Assembly (NCBI GenBank): GCA_030248225.1
Contig: JASANE010003481.1
Span: 1 to 55,743 of the forward strand
DNA length: 55,743 nt
Reading direction: 5' to 3'
Source of the DNA: Trileptium ribeirensis
Taxonomy: Eukaryota; Nematoda; Enoplea; Enoplida; Thoracostomopsidae
Under the pieces are notes generated by a model. The model did no database searches, was not told the DNA's origin, and saw nothing but the letters and a program-made list of their open reading frames with translations. Shown here piece after piece: positions 47,404-55,743 of the stretch (its first letter is position 1; each line of letters begins with the position of its first letter). The position numbers and the translations under genes are program-made.

Positions 47404-47600
47404 ATGTTCAAGGTAAGAAGTCCCAGGGGTGTAACCGGGTCCTCGAAAAGAGGTCTTTGCTCTTCTAAGGGAATAAGCCGGTCGGCGGAAGGGGGGGGGG
47501 GCGGGGTGGCGCGATGCTTTTGGATACTAAGGATTGTGCTTCTGCGGTGCCGCCAGAGGGATTGGTCGACCTGTCAGGAGGTGGTTCTGTGCCTCAGGAG
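47404..47600 (+). repeat. GC-rich island repeat (family G) in left arm
   Basis: AGAAGTCCCAGGGGTGTAAC, CGGGTCCTCGAAAAGAGG, CTAAGGGAATAAGCCGGTCG and a G-run at 47491-47500 parallel the start of the copy at 50720-50830 (AGTCTCAGGGGGATAGCGGG, TACTTCGGAAAAC, AGAAGGGAATCAGCCGG). Its mirror is at about 54470-54600. Confidence 0.65.
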
Positions 47601-47699
47601 CTAACATCCACAGTGGTGAATCTGTACAAGCCACACGTATTTATTTATATAAAATTTTTCAGCCGGAACAAATGGCTCGCAGGTAGTGTGGCACACAGG

Positions 47700-47995
47700 T
47701 GTCCATAAGGAGGTAGGGGCCATCCATTGAGGTGCCCACACCTTAAGCAACATTTACGCCCCCTCCGAAACGTGCCGAACGCGCTTAAGATTTTGGCAAA
47801 ATTGGCAAAATTTCGGACACTTTTGATAAAAATTAGCACAAATTGGCAAAAATTTAGCAAGAATACTGAAACTTGGGTAAAATTTTAGGGATATTGAAGT
47901 TCAAATGTGTAAAAGCTGGGAGAAGGGTCGATGCCTGTGTGGAACCCCTGTGTGAAATCTAGGCGGAGGGACTAGACACCCCAACCACCCTGCGC
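47700..47995 (-). repeat. Family G core with TTGGCAAAATT units in left arm
   Basis: TTTTGGCAAAATTGGCAAAA, AAAATTAGCACAAATTGGCA and AAAATTTAGCAAGAATACTG are the reversed TTTTTGCCAATTT units of the family. They are followed by GGAGAAGGGTCGATGCCTGT and GGCGGAGGGACTAGACACCC. With 47404-47600 it forms the two opposed ends of one composite element; the mirror is at about 54115-54400. Confidence 0.6.
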
Positions 47996-48415
47996 GGTAC
48001 GCCACTGTTAACAACTATGACAAACTTTGACACATTTTCCGCGTTGCTTTCTCTGTTCAGAAAAAAAACTAGGTAGGTTTTGGCTCAATCCATGGAATAA
48101 CTTGCTGAGGCAGTGCAAGAGGCAGGGCTTGACCGTTTTTAATCCGATTATAGGCTTAATCAGAAAACTGCAATCACGGTTAAGATGTGTTCAAATCTGA
48201 ACGCCTTCAAGTGAGGTAGGAACCAATAATTTGGGTCACTTAAAGGTTTCGCATTGTATATGATTAATTGAAAGATATACATTATGCACTTTGTATATAA
48301 GCACAATTAACGGATACGTTTAAAAGAAACCCAAGATGTGGAATAAGGGGTTCGGTACCGGTGACATGACCCGTGTTGGAATACGTACCAAGACGCCATC
48401 GAATGGGTCTACATA

Positions 48416-48637
48416 CTATGCCTTGCTTTGTGCGTGCGGGCTTATTGCATGATTACTAGCGGTTCCATTGTCGTTGTGGCTTGATACGCACATCTTCAAA
48501 CCACCAGCACCAAGTTGTCCTTTTTGTTGACCATAAGATATAAGATAATAAAGGTGACTTGCACAATCACTTTCAACAATTATATTTCCTAAACAAGACT
48601 GAATAAGCATGATCATTGCAGGTCGTAAAAGAAACAA
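48416..48637 (-). CDS. Weak candidate open frame in left arm, unrecognised
   Basis: A 73-codon frame, open about 25 codons further upstream without a start, with a composition less biased than its neighbours (contains SYGQQKGQLGAGGLKMC). In the mirror copy at about 53590-53800 the frame is broken by indels and G/C expansions. I do not recognise the protein. It could be an exon or a chance frame. Confidence 0.15.
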   Translation of the reverse strand: MFLLRPAMIMLIQSCLGNIIVESDCASHLYYLISYGQQKGQLGAGGLKMCVSSHNDNGTASNHAISPHAQSKA

Positions 48638-50554
48638 AGAAGTAAAGGTTTGCGATGTGATGTTTCTGGAAATTCTAATCTGTGCTCTAATCCAAGATGT
48701 TTAAAGTCATTTTATCAAAAAGAGGTAAAGTTAGTCGTCTGTTCAGATAATATTTTTGTTATACAAAGCAAGCACGTAAAGATGGGGTGCCAGGTGGGTA
48801 ACGCCACCGCGTCTGAGATTGTGTTCGCCTCGTGAGAAATTAGCAGAAAAATATCAATCTCATATTTTAAACTGCACAGAGTACGTTCGTTTATAATCAA
48901 CCAGCATAACAGGGTCTATTTAATAGGATGTGTTTCCTCTTTATCACTTACCTTAGCACAGATATTTTCTGATTTTTGACTTTTACAAAGTCTGTGTTAA
49001 TTTTACTTAACGGAACATTATATAAAAATGAAAATTTTGCAACCATCAAATTGGCTTTCCCCCCACTTTTTGGCTTGATCCCCTTAAAATATAAGTTTTG
49101 CTAAGTGTCTGGTACAATGTCACCAATTCTATTTTCGCTGCCGATGCAGCGTAACTTTCAGATCGTATTAACGTTTATACCTGATGCTATAAAAATGGAA
49201 AACTGAAATGCAACAAATTACCTGCTGCTTTTGGGTTATTTCATCCGCCGGATCAGTTGGTAAGACCGGAGGTCCGGCCAGGTTGTAGAGTAGCTAAGTC
49301 GGTTCGTCTTCAAGCAAAGTTGGTCAATATTAATACTCAATGCCACGTCAGTTGTAACCTTCAGCTTTAGGACTCTGAGGTTTCTCTTATTTTTTAATAT
49401 CCTGCATTCTTTAATGAATATTAATTTTAAATTCCGCAATGTAACAGATACGATCCATCACTCGATTGCTTCATCGGAGTTTTATATTTGCGCGGATTAG
49501 AACTAATTTTGAAATTATGTATAAAATAGCTGATAATTAATATAGTACAGAAACGTTTGTTTGTCTCAAAGAATGCTGTCAAATTGCGAACATATATAAT
49601 CAAACAAAGCAGCGCCTGGAATGCTACGAATGTTTTATTTGGATAATGCTCAGTAGTGCTTAAAATTATTTTTTTGGGCACCTATTTTGTGATTAATATT
49701 AACAGAAGAACGGACGTTCGATTGATATATGAAACACTTGTAAGCTTTCGTAGCGCAGCACTTACTCAGGTACGTCCTCAGAACATTTTACCTAGTAGCA
49801 CCAATTCATTTTGGGGTTCGGCAGTTAAGATCGATATGACGGTTGCAAGTTGAAAAATTTCTTTTACGGCTGTAAACGAAGCACTTACCAACCGAAACTG
49901 AAAGGTGACGCGGCACCCCAGTGCCCTCCTTATTGCGAAGTCCGTGCACTTGAAAGAATACGATTAAGAAACGTTAACGCATAACTTGTACTTCAGCATT
50001 TCGGAAATAAAGATACAACAGTCAGCTAAAGTTTCCAGAGCGACGAACAAGGTACACGCAAATCCTCTCATGGCTCATCATCTATCAAGCGTAAAATCTC
50101 AACATCCCAAAAACATAGCTGCCTTGAGTAGAGCGCGAATGCTATGAAATATGATATTTTTTGCTACGACAATAAAAACTCATTTTTGCTGCGGCTGCTG
50201 CTTGCTATTGTGAAACAAAACGGTTCGGAAGCATAAAAGTTAGAAATAAAGAGGGTGGCGTAAAAAGTTGTCATATTGAACAGTATTAACGACGAAGTTC
50301 TGCAAAAAACTCAACAAAAAATAAGCTAAGCGGTGGCGGTATTTAAATAAAGCCGTATTGTTTGAGACAAAAGGTTAGAACCCGCTACAAGAACCCGGCC
50401 TTTTGTATTGTTATGGTTCGATACCGACGTACTAATCAAGACTGTCGGTTTACTGTGCTCATGCACACATTGAGGCTGTCTCTAGTACCACTGGAGATCT
50501 ACTGATGACAATACCGATGGCAAAGTACGAAAATCAACACTTGAAGAGCGTAAG

Positions 50555-50690
50555 CAATGCGGGGACTATTACAAGATGTGCACACTGAATGGTTAAATTT
50601 CAAAGTTGTTTTCATGTGGAACGTCAAACTGGATAGTTTTTTAGTTTTAAAGATCTAAAACGAATCGATTCAAATCAACTTGCGAAGTGT
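50555..50690 (+). repeat. Dispersed repeat family R3, copy 2
   Basis: ATGCGGGGACTATTACAAGA, TGTGCACACTGAATGG, AAAGATCTAAAACGAATCGA. Homologous in order to 22672-22820 and mirrored at about 51865-51975 in the right arm. Confidence 0.65.
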
Positions 50691-50699
50691 GAGGTCGTT

Positions 50700-51120
50700 T
50701 TAATCAGCCCATACATGCCCAAGGCGTGAAGTCTCAGGGGGATAGCGGGTACTTCGGAAAACACATAGAGCCGCTCCAGAAGGGAATCAGCCGGTTTGCG
50801 GTGACGGGGGTTAGGGGAGATAGTCAGGGGATAAAGTTTCACAACTTTTTGGGACGCAAATTTAGTATTAATCTTTGTCACTTTTCCCCAAATTGTTGCT
50901 AATTCCCCCAAATTTTTACTAATTTTACTATAATTTTTGCCACTGTCCCCAATTTTTCCGTCGTTGTCCGGTTTTTGTTTATTTTTACCTCAACTTTTTG
51001 CGCATCTTGGGCGCTGGGGGCGGGGGAGGGGTGGTTGATGAGGGACGGAGCATAGTTGAATGAGGGAACGGGCCACCGTCGAGGGTGATTAACGTCGAGG
51101 CCTCGAATGGAGAAAGGGGA
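50700..51120 (+). repeat. GC-rich island repeat (family G) near palindrome centre
   Basis: CCAAGGCGTGAAGTCTCAGG, GGGGATAGCGGGTACTTCGG, AAGGGAATCAGCCGGTTTGC, then CCCCAAATTGTTGCTAATTC, CCCCAAATTTTTACTAATTT, GCCACTGTCCCCAATTTTTC and GGGCGCTGGGGGCGGGGGAG. The mirror lies at 51530-51826. It is among the longest and best preserved copies of the family. Confidence 0.7.
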
Positions 51121-51316
51121 TCTGAGCCTCAGGATAATCTGCCGTCTCCAATACAGAAAATCTATGGATATTAATTTTCTTGTGCCTATGGTATTATAGT
51201 GAAAGTAACAATAAGCGAGTGAAGTATTGAGTAATAGCCATATTCTTCAACTAGCATAAGCCCTACTTGAAATGGCAATTTTGCGCCAAATAAGTTCATT
51301 CGTGATTCAAATCTAC

Positions 51317-51330
51317 CTCTCCCTGAGCAT
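51317..51330. other. Loop of the giant inverted repeat
   Basis: CTCTCCCTGAGCAT lies between CTAC (51313-51316) and GTAG (51331-51334), the point where the two arms meet. Immediately outside it the arms pair with some mismatches, and from about 51270 outward the pairing is close. Confidence 0.8.
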
Positions 51331-54300
51331 GTAGCGAATTCGATTCGCGAATGAACTTATTTGTGAGCACAAAATTGCCATTTCAAGTCAGGCTTTATGC
51401 TAGTTGAAGAATATGGCTATTACTGATACTTAGCTATTTATTTTACTTTCACTATAATACCATAGGCACAAGAAAATTAATATCATAGATTTTCTGTATT
51501 GGAGACGGCAAGTATATTGAGGCTGGGTCTCCATCGACCCTGGCATTAGGCCTGCGAGACGGTAGCTTCCCGTCTACTTCCCGTCCTCGCACCCCGCGCC
51601 AAGATGGCCAAAACGCGAGGCAAAAATAAACAAAAACAGAAAAATTGGGGACAGTGGCAAAAAGTGCGTAAAATTAGTGAAAATTTGGGGAATTGCACAA
51701 CAAAGTGACAAAGTTGGGTGTCACCGATCTGGTTCCCTGCCTGGTGTGCTCCCTAACCCCGTAGCCGTGTTCTGGAGCGGCTCAATTTCCGAAGTACCCG
51801 CTATCCCCCTGAGACTTCACGCCTTGGGCAGCATATATGGGCTGACTTGAGACGACCTCACACTTCGCAAGTTGATTAAATCGATTCGTTTTAATCTTGA
51901 GATTTGAAATTGTGCTTGACAGGTGGAACTGAACATAGGTGTGCACATCTTGCTAATAGCCCCCGCATTGCTCTTGTTAATTTTCGTACTTTAGTAGGTA
52001 TTGTCGTGGTGCGTAGATCTCCCAGGTGGTACTCAAGACAGGCCTCAATACGGTGTGAACCGACAGTTTTGAAATCTCGTCGTCGGTATCAAACCATGAC
52101 GGATCAAAAGGCAGATTTTTTGTCACAATTTCAAGCCTTTTGTCAAATTTTTCGGCTTATTTTGAATACCGCCACCGCTTGTTCAATTTTTGCAGAACTT
52201 CATAACGTTAATACTGTTCGATATGACAACTTTTACGCCACCCTCTTTATTTATTCACTTTTATGCTTCCGAACCGTTTTTGTTTTCGTGGCAAAAATTT
52301 TCACAAAATGGTTTTTATGGTAAAAAAAAAAAAATATCATATTTCATAGCATTTTTCGCGCTACTCCAAAGGCAGCTCTTCGGATGTTTAAAAAATTTTA
52401 CGCTTAAAAAAATGAGCCGGAAAAAAAAAATACGTGTACTTGTTCGCACTCTGAAACTTTGACTAATATTTGTATCTTATTTCCCGAAAATATAAAAATG
52501 TGCAAGTTATGCATTAATTAATCGTATTCTTCAAGTGCGCGGACTTCGCAATAGGGAGAGGGCACTGGGTCTCGTGGCGTCCTCATTTTTAAACTAATAA
52601 TGCTCTCGTTTAAAAAAAAAGTAAAAGAAAATTTTTCCAACTTCCAATTGCCGAAATGAATTGGGTGCAATGTGAGAATAAGTGCTGCGCTAGAAAGTTA
52701 CGAGCTCCAAAAAAAATAAATCGAACGTCCGTTATGTTGATATTAATCGCCACAAAATGAGAAAAAAACGTAAGCACTACTAACCAATTTTTTTCATATT
52801 TATTTGATTATGCGCAATTTGACAGCATTCTGTACTATATTAATTATCAGCTATTTTTTATACATAATTTGGAAATTGGTTATCTTAATATTAGCCGCGG
52901 GATAAAAAAAAACTCCGAAACAATCGAGTGATAAACATATATTACGTCGGAATTTTGAATTTAATATTCGTAAAATGCCCCGGGTGTTGGGAAAAACAAA
53001 ACCTCAGAGTCTAAACTGAAGGTTAGACTGACATAATTAATTGTGATATTGACCAACTTTTTCTTGAAGAGTACTGTACAAGACCAACCCAGTAAAAAAT
53101 AACCCAAAAGCGGCGGGTTTTTTTCGTTTAGTTTTTTTAATTTCACGTCGTGGTGCAAAAATTAATAAATCTGAAAGTTACGCTGCATCGGGCAGCGAAA
53201 ATAAATTAACATTGTACCGGACACTTAGCAAAAACTTATATTTTAAGGGGATCAAGGAAAAGGGAAAGTTGATCGTTTGTTTCATTTAAGTCGACACAAC
53301 TTTGTAGAAGTAAAAAAAATGCATCTGCTAAGTTGATAAAGAGGAAACACATTATGGACCCCTATGCTGGTTAAACGACGCAAAAAAAAAATTGATATTT
53401 TTTCTGCTACAGAGGCGAACACAATTTTTCCCTATTTTTACGTGCTTGTATAACGAAAAAATTATCTGAACAGACGACTAACTTTACCTCTTGATAAAAT
53501 GACTTTAAACATCTTTGAGACACGGGTAAATTTTAAAACATCACATCGCAAACCTTGCTTCTTGTTTCTTTTCGATTTTTATTCAGTCTTGTTTGCCGGA
53601 AATATAATTGTTGAAATTGGATTAGGAAAATCGTCGCCTTTATTATACTTATATATTATGGGGACCGGAGGGGCGGACTTTGAAAAAAAAATTTTGGTTT
53701 TTGGAGGGGTGTCGAGTCCCCCCTCGACCGCGACCCAATGGAACCGGCCCCGCCCCGATAAGCCCGCACGCACAAAGCGAGGGCGGGAAATGTGGGGACC
53801 CAAATTCCCGATGGCGAGATTTTGGTGTCCAAAAAACGCGCGTCTGCGTCTTTGTCCACATCTTGTTTAGAACGTATTAATTGTGCTATGTACAATTCCC
53901 GTGATGTTGTATTCAATTAAATTGGTCCCCCCCCCCCCCCCCCCCCCTTCCCACTTTGGAAGGTCTCCGTTTTGAACAGTGCTAACCGTGATTGTAGTTT
54001 TTATATGGGATTAGTTCATCATGCTGCCTCGCGAGTGTGAGCCTATAGTTTTTTTTATTGAACGGAAATCTCAAATTGTGAGTAGTTGTTGACGAGTGTG
54101 CGTACACGCGCAGTTGGGGGTGTCTGGTGCCCTCCCCCCGCCTAGACCCCACACAGGGTTTCACACAGGCATCGACCCCTTTCTCAGGCTTGAACTTTGC
54201 CAAATATACAATTTTACCCAGAATTTCAGTATTCTTGCTAAATTTTTTTTTCAATTGCTAATTTTTATCAAAAGTGTCCGAAATTTTGCCAATTTTGTAA

Positions 54301-55743
54301 ATTGTTACAGGAAAAGACATAAATGTTGCTTAGGTGTGCGTGGATGGCCCCTACCTATGGACGCCATGTGCCGCGCTACGCCTGGTGCGGCGTGTTGCCC
54401 AGGGCTGAAAAATTTTATATAAATAAATACGTGCCGCTTCTGCAATTCGCCCCCACTGTGGATGTTTAGGGGCGCGGAACCACCTCCTGACGTGTCGACC
54501 GATTTCTGGGCGGCACCGGGCAGAACCATCCCATCCGAAAGCATCGCGCCACCCCGCCGCCCGGACCGTGTCCCTTTAGAAGAGCGGGAGAGTTTCGAGG
54601 ACATTTATTCTGAAGACAGTATATGAGCTCGTGTGCTGGTATTTAACAACCTAACTTTTATTTTGTTGTTTTTATTTCTCGGATTACACTGTTCAAATAT
54701 ACGTTTTCGACAGACAACAAATGGAATCCAAAACATGAACTTCTAGGTCAAAATTTTTGTGGTTTAAAAAAAAAAAAAACATTTTGAATTTTGATCAATT
54801 TGCATCCTTCGTGGTTTTCAATGGAATCATGGCTGAATTTTTACCCAAACCCCCACAACTAGAACAATTGTTTTGGCGGAGGGGCGGGGTGAAAAATTTT
54901 GAAAACCTAAATTTGATATTGACATTTTAATAATGAGAGAGTACTTTCGATTAATCGTAGTGACGTGGGGGCCTAAACGGCACAAAATATTTACATGTTC
55001 TTTAAGTAGGCGATATGTACATCAAAATTTCAGTTTCTATAGAGACGGGGTCTGAGACCATCATCCAAGCGAGGGGCTTAGTTCTCACTGTTTTGACAGC
55101 AATAACTTGGCAGCCGGCTTTTGCCGCTACCCGACGCACTACTATGTGCAGAATAGGACGAACTGCTCAGATTTTGTTGCTAAATCATCTAGTTCTGAAT
55201 TAAGAAATTACTGCGCTAAACATGTATTTTGGAAAAAAGCGAATATCATAGCGAAAAGTTAGGATTTTTGTAATTAAAACCTACTTGCATCAAAAGACTA
55301 TACTTGAATTAGAACAAAATATGATTAAACATAGGTAACCGATTTTAATAATCACATTTATTACAAGAGTAACAGTTTCTGTGATCTTTGTATATAAAAT
55401 AATGTGGTTATCTCTGTGGTTTGGTTGGAATTTTTTTGAAAGGTAATATAATTGCAAAAAGGGACATATTTTCAAGGCTGCTAATAGAAACCGCCGTCAA
55501 AAAGGTGCGAAAATATTATATATATTAACGTTAACTCTTTTGTGAGAATGAACAAACAGTTAATTAATTATATTTCCCCCTCGGTCCTATGGATTTAATT
55601 CCAACAGAGCGAATAGAGCGGATATAGCGCTAAAGGAAAATGGTGCAACAATTTTGCTGTTGCTGTCATTTATATTTCATAATCAAATGGATGGATTTCC
55701 CGTGAATTTTTTTAGTTGGAGTAAAAATAGTTTCCCTACATGA
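51331..55743 (-). repeat. Right arm of giant inverted repeat, truncated by window end
   Basis: A reverse-complement copy of 46036-51316, shortened to 4413 bp by many small indels and some larger losses. Losses hit GC-rich or hairpin-rich parts of the left arm in particular: about 90 bp at left 46760-46850 and about 40 bp at left 49240-49310. Homopolymers are lengthened, for example A13 at 52322 and C21 at 53927. The arm runs to the last base of the window. Confidence 0.95.

Larger units (their letters stand above)
46036..51316 (+). repeat. Left arm of giant inverted repeat (about 5.3 kb)
   Basis: Its reverse complement matches 51331-55743 in order over its whole length. Anchors include TGTAGGGAACTATTTT at 46041 with the window end, AAATCCATCCATTCGATGAT at 46083, TTCAGATAATA at 48742 with TTATCTGAAC at 53462, TCCGTGCACTTGAAAGAATA at 49941 with 52524-52543, AAGGCGTGAAGTCTCAGGGG at 50721 with 51806-51825, and GCCGTCTCCAATACAGAAAA at 51141 with 51490-51509. 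The arm is roughly 870 bp longer than its partner. It carries several family G islands and one family R3 copy. Confidence 0.95.

Noticed and set aside
49240..49310. GGATCAGTTGGTAAGACCGG as a possible SINE head
   Set aside because: The stretch has an A-box-like start, but the downstream GTCGGTTCGTC is a poor B box and the ends do not pair; the loss in the mirror arm fits general shortening of GC-rich parts.
53499..53916. Cluster of four or five overlapping frames on both strands
   Set aside because: They lie in the degraded right palindrome arm with G/C expansions; the mirror sequence does not conserve any of them.
1..55743. CRISPR arrays, operons, rRNA genes, origins
   Set aside because: No evenly spaced direct repeats with unique spacers, no closely packed bacterial-style genes and no rRNA segments were seen; the window is animal nuclear DNA.

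Overview
The window is AT-rich eukaryotic nuclear DNA with one gene that can be read with confidence. It is a multi-exon G-protein-coupled receptor on the minus strand at 7568-13709. Three exons with canonical GT-AG borders in matching phase join to give a D1-like dopamine receptor (the insect Dop1R1 / vertebrate D1 group). The animal gene family, the introns of about 1 kb, the long gene-free spacers, and the tRNA-like heads and small inverted-repeat elements all point to a bilaterian invertebrate. I cannot name the phylum. No bacterial, organellar, viral or rRNA genes were seen.

Layout. 1-7000: non-coding, with short direct repeats (3435-4620), a purine-rich minisatellite (about 5000-5550), a tRNA-like sequence (5753-5820) and a 22-bp-stem hairpin (6376-6428). 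7000-13800: the receptor gene, including a dispersed repeat inside its second intron. 13800-46000: a long spacer with no gene I can support. It is made of dispersed and tandem repeats: GC-rich 'island' repeats containing AATTTTTGCCAATTT-like cores, foldback and MITE-like elements at 24798-25184 and 37671-37971, a pair of tRNA-like heads at 22216-22565, and degraded tandem arrays near 20 kb, 34 kb and 45.5 kb. 46036-55743: one giant inverted repeat. The last 4.4 kb of the window is a diverged, shortened reverse complement of the preceding 5.3 kb, folding around a loop of about 14 bp at 51317-51330. The window ends inside the right arm.

The receptor would signal at the plasma membrane as an aminergic receptor. 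It keeps the amine-binding Asp, the TM5 serines, DRY, CWxPFF and NPxxY. Two features set it apart: an extracellular loop 2 of about 90 residues and a cytoplasmic tail of about 840 residues ending in a class II PDZ-like F-T-V. Its first exon begins almost at TM1, so a 5' exon is probably missing from the model.

The two most notable items are the receptor's unusual loop and tail, and the terminal palindrome, which is either a real giant palindrome or a foldback assembly artefact. Most other open frames in the window are shadows of repeats or of the receptor exons.
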